Assembly: GCF_032108445.1 (NCBI RefSeq)
Contig: NZ_CP134876.1
Coordinates: forward strand, 1,550,001 to 1,614,000
From: Micromonospora halotolerans
GTDB taxonomy: Bacteria; Actinomycetota; Actinomycetes; Mycobacteriales; Micromonosporaceae
Direction of reading: 5' to 3'
DNA length: 64,000 nucleotides
Shown here: positions 57,273 through 64,000 of the stretch, in pieces
Layout of the letters: every line of letters starts with the position of its first letter
How positions within the stretch are numbered: position 1 is the first letter of the stretch
Position numbers and translations under genes: made by a program
The notes under the pieces: model-generated
What the model saw: only the letters and a program-made list of their open reading frames with translations
Told to the model about the DNA's origin: nothing
The model's database searches: none

Positions 57273-57440
57273 TCTCATGCACGTGACACACCGTAAGTTG
57301 TCTCATGAGCGTGACAGTATCAGCTTTTCGTCTGTTTACCGCCGTACTGGCGTCGATCTATTCTGCCCGGGTGACACCCCTCAGAAAGAGCTCTGGATCG
57401 TTTACCGGAAACGGTGGATCATCGTCACGTGGGCGTGACA
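57273..57440. promoter_or_regulatory. Cluster of CGTGACA-type dyads upstream of the HTH gene
   Basis: TCTCATGCACGTGACA (57273-57288), TCTCATGAGCGTGACA (57301-57316) and TCACGTGGGCGTGACA (57425-57440). Each contains an inverted pair TCA(T/C)G...CGTGA with a 2- or 4-base spacer; the first two begin 28 bases apart. The region lies between the divergent genes at 57226 and 57491. Confidence 0.6.
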
Positions 57441-57478
57441 GCAGCGTGCCGGGCGGTGCCCCGGAGACCGACTGGCCG

Positions 57479-57490
57479 TACCGTCACGGG
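57479..57490 (+). promoter_or_regulatory. Leaderless-type -10 box for the HTH gene
   Basis: TACCGT at 57479-57484, 6 bases, GTG at 57491. Confidence 0.55.
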
Positions 57491-57931
57491 GTGACCGAGA
57501 CCGCGAACGCACGGAAGATCGCCTTCGCCACCTTCGTCCGCCGCGCCCTGGAGGACGCCCGCGCCATGCGGGCCTGGAGCGGCACGGAGGTCTCCCGGCG
57601 CACCGGCGTCTCCCGCCAGACCATCAACCGCTGGGTTCGCGGCGACTGGGCCAGCGACCCCGAGGCCGAGCGGGTGGTCGCCTTCTGCGAGGGGCTGGGG
57701 CTCAACCCGGCGGCCGCGTTCGTCGCCCTCGGCTGGGACCGCGCGGCCGCCCCCCGCGCCACCCCGACCCCGCCGGCCATGGACCCCGACGTCGAGGCGC
57801 TGCTGCGCCGGCTTGTCGACCCGGACGTCTCCGACGCGGAGAAGTTCCACATTCGGGAAACCATTCGTTATCTCGCTTATCGCCCGACCCTCCCGGTCGA
57901 AGTCCGAAATAAAGGTAAACAAGCCGGGTAG
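57491..57931 (+). CDS. HTH (XRE-type) transcriptional regulator
   Basis: 146 residues. The helix-turn-helix is at about 31-50 (GTEVSRRTGVSRQTINRWVRG), a phage-Cro/XRE-like DNA-binding fold. A short helical C-terminal part follows with DPDVEALLRRLVDPDVSDAEKFHIRETIRYL. Starting near base 57850 the codons become AT-rich (ATT, TAT, AAT, AAA, CAA), which differs clearly from the rest of the gene. No partner toxin is seen. The dyad cluster upstream is a likely binding site for this protein. Confidence 0.88.
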   Translation: MTETANARKIAFATFVRRALEDARAMRAWSGTEVSRRTGVSRQTINRWVRGDWASDPEAERVVAFCEGLGLNPAAAFVALGWDRAAAPRATPTPPAMDPDVEALLRRLVDPDVSDAEKFHIRETIRYLAYRPTLPVEVRNKGKQAG

Positions 57932-58094
57932 TTCCTCAGATGGCGAAAGAACGGAAGGTCAGACCCGATCGTTTCGCCTCGGGGCCGGATCGGACACGCT
58001 AGCGTCCACGTTTGTACTGCTAAGGGCTCGTCGTCGGCGGGGGGACGGGACACAGCCGAACCCAGCCCTGCGGGACAGAAGGAGGGGTCTGTCC

Positions 58095-58448
58095 ATGACC
58101 CTGAAATGGTTGGCAGTCGTGGTCGCGGTGGTGTCGGTGACATCGTGCGTGACCGGCAACGTGGTGGTCGGCGTACTGGACGGCGGGCAGCTTCCCCTGG
58201 TCGTCAACCTGTTCGCGCTCATCACGGCCGGCACCGCGGTGGTCCTCGCCGTCGTCGCCGAGCTGCACGACCGGCTCAACGACCGGGTCAGCGCGCTCAC
58301 CGAGTTCCTGGTGGCGCGGCTCAACGAGATCGAGGCGCACACCGGCGACCGGAACACCGGCTTCGTGGAGGGCTACCTGCTGAGCCACGGGCAGGAAGCG
58401 GCCGTGGTGCCGTTCGGGCGCCGGGGACGGGGAGCCGCCGAACGCTGA
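58095..58448 (+). CDS. Small conserved membrane protein, 117 aa
   Basis: Two hydrophobic segments (about 3-22 and 32-54) followed by a helical segment (LHDRLNDRVSALTEFLVARLNEIE) and a short soluble tail. GGAGGGG precedes the ATG at 58095. It looks like a membrane-anchored coiled-coil scaffold. I do not know the family. It sits between the HTH gene and otsB on the same strand, without overlap to either. Confidence 0.75.
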   Translation: MTLKWLAVVVAVVSVTSCVTGNVVVGVLDGGQLPLVVNLFALITAGTAVVLAVVAELHDRLNDRVSALTEFLVARLNEIEAHTGDRNTGFVEGYLLSHGQEAAVVPFGRRGRGAAER

Positions 58449-58505
58449 TCATCCGCGTCGTCCGGACGTCACATCTCGGCCACGAATACGCCGCTGCGAC
58501 CGGGG

Positions 58506-58518
58506 TACGCTGTCGCGC
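58506..58518 (+). promoter_or_regulatory. Leaderless-type -10 box for otsB
   Basis: TACGCT at 58506-58511, 7 bases, GTG at 58519. Confidence 0.55.
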
Positions 58519-59343
58519 GTGCCGCCGTTGAATCTGGGCAACCAGCAGCCGAAAACCCCGTTGGACGCCGCGCACGCGTGGCGCGCCACCGCCGCCCGCG
58601 CGGGCGACGTGGTGCTCTTCTTCGACTTCGACGGCACCCTCGCCCCGGTCGACGACGACCCGACCGCGGTCCAGCCCGCGCCGAAGGTGCTCGCCGCGCT
58701 GGAAGCCCTCGCCTCTCGGGTACGCCGGATCGCCATCGTCTCCGCGCGCCCGGTGGAATTCCTCCGCGACCACCTCGGCGGCCTCGCCGGCATCGACCTG
58801 TACGGCCTCTACGGCCTGGAGCACAGCCACTCGGGCGGCGAGACCGTCACCGAGCCGGCCGCCCTGCCCTGGGTGCCCACCATGGCGGAGCTGGCCGAGC
58901 AGGCCCGTGCCGAGCTGCCGCCCGGCGCCCTGGTGGAGTTCAAGCGGCTCTCCGTCGCCCTGCACTGGCGCACCGCGCCGCAGCTCGGCGACCTCGTGCA
59001 GGAGTGGGGCCGGGCCCAGGCCGAGCGGCTGGGCCTGCGCTGCCAGGCCGGGCGCATGGTGCTGGAGCTGAAGCCCCCGGTCGACCGGGACAAGGGCATG
59101 GTCATCGGGGAGGCGGTCCGGGACGCCGGCGGCGCCTGGTACTTCGGCGACGACGTCTCCGACATCAAGGCCTTCTCGGCGCTGCGCGCCCGAGCCGCCG
59201 CCGACCCGCAGTTCATGGGTGTCTGCGTCGCGGTGGCGAACCCGGAGACCGGTCACGAGGTCGCCGACGCCGCCGACCTCACCCTGGACTCCCCTGCCGC
59301 GCTCGGCGACTTCCTCACCGACGCGCTCCCCCACCTGCGCTGA
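58519..59343 (+). CDS. otsB: Trehalose-phosphatase
   Basis: 274 residues, HAD fold. The nucleophile motif FDFDGTL carries Asp36 and Asp38, and the C-terminal motif YFGDDVSDIKAF has the metal-binding acids. VELKPPVDRDKGMVI and the cap domain region GLYGLEHSHSGGE match trehalose-6-phosphate phosphatases. It releases trehalose for stress protection. No trehalose-6-phosphate synthase gene is adjacent. The GTG start follows a TANNNT box by 7 bases. Confidence 0.95.
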   Translation: MPPLNLGNQQPKTPLDAAHAWRATAARAGDVVLFFDFDGTLAPVDDDPTAVQPAPKVLAALEALASRVRRIAIVSARPVEFLRDHLGGLAGIDLYGLYGLEHSHSGGETVTEPAALPWVPTMAELAEQARAELPPGALVEFKRLSVALHWRTAPQLGDLVQEWGRAQAERLGLRCQAGRMVLELKPPVDRDKGMVIGEAVRDAGGAWYFGDDVSDIKAFSALRARAAADPQFMGVCVAVANPETGHEVADAADLTLDSPAALGDFLTDALPHLR

Positions 59344-59346
59344 GCC

Positions 59347-59365
59347 CGCGCCCGCCGCGGGCGCG
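59347..59365 (+). terminator. Terminator hairpin after otsB
   Basis: CGCGCCCG (59347-59354) pairs with CGGGCGCG (59358-59365), loop CCG, three bases past the stop codon. Confidence 0.65.
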
Positions 59366-59402
59366 CCCGCTGTCGGCGTGCCCGCCTGCGAGGGGGCGCG
59401 CC

Positions 59403-60173
59403 TCAGACGCCGTAGCGGCGTTGCCGGGTGGCGTAGGAGCGCAGGGCGCGGAGGAAGTCGACCCGGCGGAAGTCGGGCCAGTTGAGCTCGCAGAAGTAGA
59501 ACTCCGAGTGCGCGCTCTGCCAGAGCATGAAGCCGGAGAGCCGCTGCTCGCCGCTGGTCCGGATGATCAGATCCGGGTCGGGCAGGCCCTTGGTGTAGAG
59601 GTGCTCGGAGATGTGGTCGACGTCGATCGAGTTGGCCAGCTCCTCGACCGTGCCGCCGGTGGCGGCGTGCTCCAGCAGCAGCGAGCGGACCGCGTCGGCG
59701 ATCTCCCGCCGGCCGCCGTAGCCGACCGCGATGTTGACCTGCGCGCCGCCGCTGCGCTGCCGGGTGCGCTCCTCGGCCGCCTTGAGCGCGGCGGCGTGGT
59801 GCGCGGGCAGCACGTCGAGGGCGCCGACCATCCGCAGCCGCCAGGGGTTGCCCTCCTCGGCCAGCTCGGTGGTGAGGTCCTCGATGATCTGGAGCAGCGG
59901 GTCCAGCTCGGCGGCCGGCCGGGAGAGGTTGTCCGTGGAGAGCAGCCAGAGCGTGACGTGCCCGACACCGGCGGCATCGCACCAGCGCAGCAGCTCCTTG
60001 ATCCGCTCGGCGCCCATCCGGTGGCCGTCGTTCGGGTCGACGAAGCCCATCTCCCGGGCCCATCTGCGGTTGCCGTCGCACATCACGCCGACGTGCCGGG
60101 GCACCGGTTTGCCCGCGAGCTTCGCGGTGAGCCGGCGCTCGTACACGGAGTAGAGGAGTTTCCGCAGAGTCAT
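59403..60173 (-). CDS. uppS: Cis-prenyltransferase (isoprenyl diphosphate synthase, UppS type)
   Basis: 256 residues from the ATG at 60173; an upstream in-frame ATG at 60224 would add 17 residues. The signature VGVMCDGNRRWA has the essential Asp33, and the C-terminal IIRTSGEQRLSGFMLWQSAHSEFYF stretch binds magnesium and pyrophosphate. It extends farnesyl or a similar primer with cis-isoprene units to make the lipid carrier for cell-wall synthesis. In actinobacteria two or more such enzymes exist, so this one may make a Z,E-farnesyl or decaprenyl product. The repeat at 60228-60340 lies directly upstream. Confidence 0.93.
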   Translation of the reverse strand: MTLRKLLYSVYERRLTAKLAGKPVPRHVGVMCDGNRRWAREMGFVDPNDGHRMGAERIKELLRWCDAAGVGHVTLWLLSTDNLSRPAAELDPLLQIIEDLTTELAEEGNPWRLRMVGALDVLPAHHAAALKAAEERTRQRSGGAQVNIAVGYGGRREIADAVRSLLLEHAATGGTVEELANSIDVDHISEHLYTKGLPDPDLIIRTSGEQRLSGFMLWQSAHSEFYFCELNWPDFRRVDFLRALRSYATRQRRYGV

Positions 60174-60227
60174 CACCTTGCAGGGTAGCGACCCGCGCGG
60201 AAGATCAGTGTCTCGGTGGCGCATGGC

Positions 60228-60340
60228 ACGGCTTCGGGTCGCGGCGCGGCGTCGGACCGGCCCTCATGCGGTCCGGAGCGCCGCCTAGCGGCGCGGAGTC
60301 CGAATGACGGCCGCCAGCCGAGCTGACGCTGTCGTAGCGG
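60228..60340 (-). repeat. Structured interspersed repeat, copy 2
   Basis: About 113 bp, about 88% identical to 2285-2396. It covers the last codons and stop codon of the flavoprotein gene (TAG at 60285-60287 lies in the hairpin loop GCGCCGC-TAG-GCGGCGC). The smaller hairpin is kept with one wobble pair. It ends 4 bases before the upper uppS start candidate. Confidence 0.85.
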
Positions 60341-61457
60341 GCAGGCCCGCACCGATCATGGCGAGGGTGCGGGCGTCGAGGCGTCCGTCACCCAGCCCCA
60401 GCTCGACCACGGTCCGGTAGACCCGCTCGTCGCGGCGGGCGGCGCGCACCGCCGCGTCCACCACCCACCGTCGCCGGGCCAGCCAGGCCGCCACCGAGCT
60501 GTGCCGCAGGTGGGTGCCGAGCCGGCGGCGCAGCGCGTCGGCGTACCGGCGGGCCGCGGCGGCCGGGGCGCCGGCCGCGGCGGCGCCGGCCAGGGCGCCG
60601 GAGCGCAGCGCGTAGAAGATGCCCTCACCGGTGAACGGGTTGATCAGCGAGAGCGCGTCGCCGGCCAGCACCACCCGACCCCGCCCGGGTGCCGGGCGGT
60701 GCGTGGAGAGCGGCAGGTGGTGGGCGCGCAGGTCGGTCACCGCCGCCGGGTCGGTGCCGGGGAGCAGGGCGGCCAGCCGGTCGAGCAGGTGCGCGCGGGT
60801 CAGGGGCTCGCCCCGCAGCACCTCCCCGTACCCGACGTTCGCCCGGCCGTCACCGATCGGGAACGACCAGGCGTACGCCGGCCAGCGCGGCGACGAGGTG
60901 ACGATGAGCTGCTCGGGCGGGCCGGGTCGGGCCGGCGCGTAGCCCCGGATGGCGAGCGCGAGGTGCCGGTCCGGGTTCACCGGGTGGCCGAGCGTCCGGC
61001 GCAGCACCGAGCCGGCCCCGTCCGCCCCGACCACCGCCCGGGCGGCCAGTTCCCCGTCGAGCACCACCCGGTCCTCGCGCACCTCCACGGTGCGTACGGT
61101 GTGTCGCCGCAGCTCCGCCCCGGCCGCGGTCGCCGCCGCCACGAGCCGGGCGTCGAACACCTGCCGGGGCACCGTGTACGCGGGCCGGGGCAGCGACTTG
61201 GCCACCGTCTCGCCGCCGGGGCCGACGAGGCGCAGCGCGGGCAGCGGGGCGTACCCGTCGACCGCCCCGGTCACGCCCAGCTCGGCGAGGACGTCCAGCG
61301 CGTGCGCGGCGATGCCGTCCCCGCACGCCTTGTCCCGCGGGAAGTCGTACCGGTCGAGCAGCAGGACCCGTTCCGCGCCCGCGCGCCGCGCGCCGAGCGC
61401 GGCGGCCGCCCCGGCGGGCCCGGCCCCGACGACGATCACGTCGTACTCGTCCCCCAC
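60285..61457 (-). CDS. Geranylgeranyl-reductase-like FAD-dependent oxidoreductase
   Basis: 390 residues from a GTG at 61457 with GGGGGAGG upstream. The FAD motif GAGPAG is at 11-16, followed by the family motif RYDFPRDKACGDGIA, then GADGAGSVLRRTLG and the FAD-phosphate motif VVLAGDALSLINPFTGEGIFYAL. Members reduce isoprenoid double bonds in lipids such as menaquinone side chains. The last 19 or so residues (PATTASARLAAVIRTPRR) are coded by repeat copy 2 and are probably not ancestral. Located 111 bases before the prenyltransferase gene on the same strand. Confidence 0.88.
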   Translation of the reverse strand: MGDEYDVIVVGAGPAGAAAALGARRAGAERVLLLDRYDFPRDKACGDGIAAHALDVLAELGVTGAVDGYAPLPALRLVGPGGETVAKSLPRPAYTVPRQVFDARLVAAATAAGAELRRHTVRTVEVREDRVVLDGELAARAVVGADGAGSVLRRTLGHPVNPDRHLALAIRGYAPARPGPPEQLIVTSSPRWPAYAWSFPIGDGRANVGYGEVLRGEPLTRAHLLDRLAALLPGTDPAAVTDLRAHHLPLSTHRPAPGRGRVVLAGDALSLINPFTGEGIFYALRSGALAGAAAAGAPAAAARRYADALRRRLGTHLRHSSVAAWLARRRWVVDAAVRAARRDERVYRTVVELGLGDGRLDARTLAMIGAGLPATTASARLAAVIRTPRR

Positions 61458-61515
61458 CCCACCATCCTCCCCCGCCCCAGCCCGGATCCGGTCCCGCCGC
61501 GCCCCGTCCATCGGC

Positions 61516-61575
61516 GTTGATCAAGAGGTTTGCGTCAGGAATCGGCCCTTCCCCGACGCAAACTTCTTGATCAAC
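61516..61575. repeat. GATCA-type intergenic palindrome D
   Basis: 60 bp. The left arm 61516-61536 (GTTGATCAAGAGGTTTGCGT and one more base) pairs with 61555-61575, one G-U-type mismatch in 21 bp. The loop has GGAA-N7-TTCC, as in palindrome A. The stop codon of the upstream gene (61571-61573) lies in the right arm. Confidence 0.9.
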
Positions 61576-62425
61576 CCGGCGAGGTGGGTGGGGTGGCTCG
61601 GTGGAGGGAGTACAGCGTCAGCAGGGCTGCTGTTGCCAGGGGGGCGCCGTCGCGGATGAGGCCGTCGGTGCCCAGGAGCCACCAGCAGAGGGGCAGGTCC
61701 ACGGCGAGGGTGGTGAGGGTGATGACGACCAGGAGCTTGCGGGCCCACCGGCGGTCGCGCAGCAGGAACGCGGTGCAGAAGAGCACCGCGTAGCTGACCG
61801 CGATGCCGGCGGCGAACCAGAACAGCACGGCCGGCACGGCGCTGATCCGCCCGTCCAGGATGGAGCCGGTCGCCACCAGGGCCGGTACCAGCATCAGCGG
61901 GCTGTAGGTGAACGCGGCGACCCGCGCGGTGAGCAGCCAGCCGGTGACCGGCGGGCGCTTCGGGACGACCTCCCGCCAGGAGATCACACCGCCCTCGACG
62001 ACCAGGCCCTTGCGGTGCCGGACCAGGTGCCCACCGACCGCCTCGGAGCGGTAGAGCAGCACCACCACCGCGACGCAGAGCGCGGTGAGCACCGCGAAGC
62101 CGAGCAGGCCGGGCAGCGGCGGAACACCCGCCCGGGGTACGACCAGCCGCCCCACCGCGAAGACCGTGGTCACCGACAGGATGAGCCCGAACGGCTTCGC
62201 CAATACCCGGCCCCGCTTGACGTGCCCGATCAGCAGCAGGAAGCCCAGCGAGCGCAGCATGGCCCAGCCGGTGCGGACCGCGAGCCCGAACTCCTGCTCC
62301 GGGGCGTACCAGTAGTTGAGCAGCTCGACCACGACGGTGGCCGCCGCCGTGACGGCGAGCAGGACGGTCAGCGCCCGGACGGCGGACGGCCGCCGGACCT
62401 CGACAGGTTCGGCGGCCGTCCTCAT
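61571..62425 (-). CDS. Polytopic membrane protein, 284 aa
   Basis: Seven to eight hydrophobic segments from residue 18 to 270 with short loops. Mid-loop YRSEAVGGHLVRHRKGLVVEGG is the longest soluble part. The last residues HRATPPTSPG are polar. I recognise no family. It lies 39 bases downstream of the PEP carboxykinase gene on the same strand, so read-through is possible. Its stop codon is inside palindrome D, which may act as its terminator. Confidence 0.75.
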   Translation of the reverse strand: MRTAAEPVEVRRPSAVRALTVLLAVTAAATVVVELLNYWYAPEQEFGLAVRTGWAMLRSLGFLLLIGHVKRGRVLAKPFGLILSVTTVFAVGRLVVPRAGVPPLPGLLGFAVLTALCVAVVVLLYRSEAVGGHLVRHRKGLVVEGGVISWREVVPKRPPVTGWLLTARVAAFTYSPLMLVPALVATGSILDGRISAVPAVLFWFAAGIAVSYAVLFCTAFLLRDRRWARKLLVVITLTTLAVDLPLCWWLLGTDGLIRDGAPLATAALLTLYSLHRATPPTSPG

Positions 62426-62464
62426 GGCATCCCGTGTTGCCCGGTGCGGGCTTCCGTCACACCT

Positions 62465-64000
62465 CTACTTCTGCGGCGCCGCGTCGAGCCGGGCGCGCAG
62501 CGCGTCCAGCTCGGCCCAGAGGACACCGGGGAGCTTGTCGCCGAACTTCTCGAACCACTCGGTGACCAGCGGCAGCTCGTTGCGCCACTCCTCCGGGTCG
62601 ACCTTGAGGGCGATCCGCACGTCCTCCGGGGTCATGTCCAGGCCGTCGACGTCGAGCGCGTCCTGGGCCGGAACCATGCCGATCGGGGTCTCGACCGCCT
62701 CGGCGCGACCCTCCAGGCGCTCGATGACCCACTTGAGCACCCGGGAGTTCTCGCCGAAGCCCGGCCAGAGGAAGTTGCCCTCGGCGTCCTTGCGGAACCA
62801 GTTGACGTAGTAGATCTTCGGCAGCTTGGCCTCGTCGCCGTCGGCGCCCTTGCCCATCTCGATCCAGTGCCGGAAGTAGTCGCCGGCGTGGTAGCCGATG
62901 AACGGCAGCATGGCCATCGGGTCGCGGCGGACCACGCCGACGGCGCCGGAGGCGGCGGCGGTGGTCTCCGAGGAGAGCGTCGCGCCCATGTAGACGCCGT
63001 GCACCCAGTCGCGGGCCTCGGTGACCAGCGGGACGGTGTCCCGGCGCCGGCCGCCGAACAGGATCGCGTCGATCGGCACGCCGTTCGGGTCGTAGTAGTC
63101 CTCGGCGAGGATCGGGCACTGCGTGATCGGGGTGCAGAATCGGCTGTTCGCGTGCGAGGAGAGGCTGTCGCTCTCCGGCGTCCAGTCGTTGCCCTTCCAG
63201 TCGATCAGGTGCGCGGGCGGCTCACCCATGCCCTCCCACCAGATGTCGCCGTCGTCGGTGAGCGCCACGTTGGTGAAGACGGAGTTGCCGCGGTCCAGCG
63301 TCCGCATGGCGTTGGCGTTGGTCTTCCAGTCGGTGCCCGGCGCGACGCCGAAGAGGCCGTACTCCGGGTTGATCGCGTAGAGCCGGCCGTCCGGGCCGAA
63401 CCGCATCCAGGCGATGTCGTCGCCGATGGTCTCGACCTTCCAGCCCGGGATGGTCGGCTCCAGCATGGCCAGGTTGGTCTTGCCGCAGGCGGACGGGAAG
63501 GCGCCCGCGATGTGGTAGACCCGGCCCTCCGGCGAGGTGATCTTGAGGATCAGCATGTGCTCGGCGAGCCAGCCCTCGTCGCGGCCCATGACGCTGGCGA
63601 TCCGCAGCGAGTAGCACTTCTTGCCGAGCAGCGAGTTGCCGCCGTAGCCGGAGCCGAAGGACCAGATCTCCCGGGTCTCCGGGAAGTGCGAGATGTACTT
63701 GGTGTCGTTGCACGGCCAGGCCACGTCCTGCTGGCCGGGCTCGAGCGGGGCGCCGATCGAGTGCAGCGCGTGCACGAAGTCGGCGTCGTCGCCCATCGCG
63801 TCAAGGATCTTCTGGCCCATCCGGGTCATGATGCGCATCGAGGCGACCACGTACGGGCTGTCGGTGATCTCGACGCCGAACATCGGGCTCTTCGCCTCGA
63901 CCGGGCCCATGCAGAACGGGATGACGTACATGGTGCGCCCGCGCATGCTCCCGCGGTACAGCTCCGTCATCGTCCGCTTCATCTCGGCCGGCGCCATCCA
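62465..64000 (-). CDS. pckG: Phosphoenolpyruvate carboxykinase (GTP), 5' end cut off
   Basis: At least 511 residues; the 5' end runs off the right edge and about 95 residues are missing compared with the usual 600 or so. Key motifs are [14 protein letters not shown], the kinase loop [12 protein letters not shown], the GDDIAWM metal-binding stretch and [13 protein letters not shown]. It turns oxaloacetate and GTP into PEP, CO2 and GDP and starts gluconeogenesis. It works against ppc and upstream of eno in the other direction, all in this window. Complete to its stop codon at 62465. Confidence 0.97.
   Translation of the reverse strand, partial: WMAPAEMKRTMTELYRGSMRGRTMYVIPFCMGPVEAKSPMFGVEITDSPYVVASMRIMTRMGQKILDAMGDDADFVHALHSIGAPLEPGQQDVAWPCNDTKYISHFPETREIWSFGSGYGGNSLLGKKCYSLRIASVMGRDEGWLAEHMLILKITSPEGRVYHIAGAFPSACGKTNLAMLEPTIPGWKVETIGDDIAWMRFGPDGRLYAINPEYGLFGVAPGTDWKTNANAMRTLDRGNSVFTNVALTDDGDIWWEGMGEPPAHLIDWKGNDWTPESDSLSSHANSRFCTPITQCPILAEDYYDPNGVPIDAILFGGRRRDTVPLVTEARDWVHGVYMGATLSSETTAAASGAVGVVRRDPMAMLPFIGYHAGDYFRHWIEMGKGADGDEAKLPKIYYVNWFRKDAEGNFLWPGFGENSRVLKWVIERLEGRAEAVETPIGMVPAQDALDVDGLDMTPEDVRIALKVDPEEWRNELPLVTEWFEKFGDKLPGVLWAELDALRARLDAAPQK

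Noticed and set aside
57491..57931. Prophage remnant based on the XRE-like regulator and its AT-rich tail
   Set aside because: No integrase, structural or lysis genes and no attachment-site repeats flank it.
43649..61457. A terpenoid or carotenoid biosynthetic gene cluster based on ispH, cis-prenyltransferase and a geranylgeranyl-reductase-like gene
   Set aside because: These are 15 kb apart, in separate units, and all fit primary metabolism; no terpene cyclase, phytoene synthase or resistance gene is present.

Overview
This is a high-GC (roughly 73% by eye) actinobacterial chromosome segment, most likely from Micromonospora or a close relative in the Micromonosporaceae. That placement rests on codon bias, many GTG starts, the gene families and gene order, and is inference. 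I read 62 protein-coding genes (two cut by the window edges) and one tRNA. There is no rRNA, phage, transposase, CRISPR array or secondary-metabolite cluster.

Layout. 1-6.3 kb: thiolase 3' end, CYTH-CHAD protein, two tandem Bax-inhibitor-1-like membrane proteins, tRNA-Leu(UAA) (the bldA-type tRNA) and a large polytopic membrane protein. 6.3-13.5 kb: type II NADH dehydrogenase and a tightly coupled minus-strand series running dienelactone hydrolase, uracil-DNA glycosylase, DUF4129 protein, membrane protein, MoxR ATPase, DUF58 protein. 13.7-17 kb: PadR regulator with a HAAS-domain membrane protein, a LysE exporter, a membrane protein with a tandem repeat, a VOC protein. 17-30.6 kb: a conserved actinobacterial block with ppx, N-acetylglutamate synthase, DUF501 protein, ftsB, eno, lipoprotein plus nudC, a DUF885 peptidase, mazG, a SurA-like lipoprotein and mfd. 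30.7-39.6 kb: cyclase-like protein, S66 peptidase, membrane protein, ppc, a Gly/Asp/Gln-rich membrane protein, rmuC. 39.7-47 kb: a large secreted subtilase, ispH, xseA-xseB, lipoproteins. 47-57 kb: DUF4245 protein, glpX, a DMT transporter, an epimerase facing a TetR regulator, a ferredoxin-NADP reductase-like flavoprotein, rhomboid protease, a secreted transglycosylase-like protein, PhoH. 57-64 kb: HTH regulator, otsB, cis-prenyltransferase, geranylgeranyl-reductase-like flavoprotein, and GTP-dependent PEP carboxykinase running off the right edge.

Functional links. Central carbon enzymes eno, ppc, pckG and glpX are all here. Polyphosphate and nucleotide housekeeping (ppx, CYTH-CHAD, nudC, mazG), DNA repair (mfd, uracil-DNA glycosylase, xseAB, rmuC), isoprenoid supply (ispH, cis-prenyltransferase) and envelope functions (ftsB, lipoproteins, subtilase, rhomboid) fill most of the rest.

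The less ordinary content is non-coding. (1) A structured repeat of about 112 bp occurs twice, 58 kb apart; one copy supplies the last codons of a gene. (2) Three 59-61 bp palindromes share the arm core GATCA(T/A)GAGGTT; two overlap a stop codon and one sits exactly between two divergent promoters. (3) At least thirteen genes carry a TANNNT box 6-7 bases before the start codon, the arrangement expected for leaderless mRNAs. (4) Operator-like dyads lie next to the PadR, TetR and HTH regulators.
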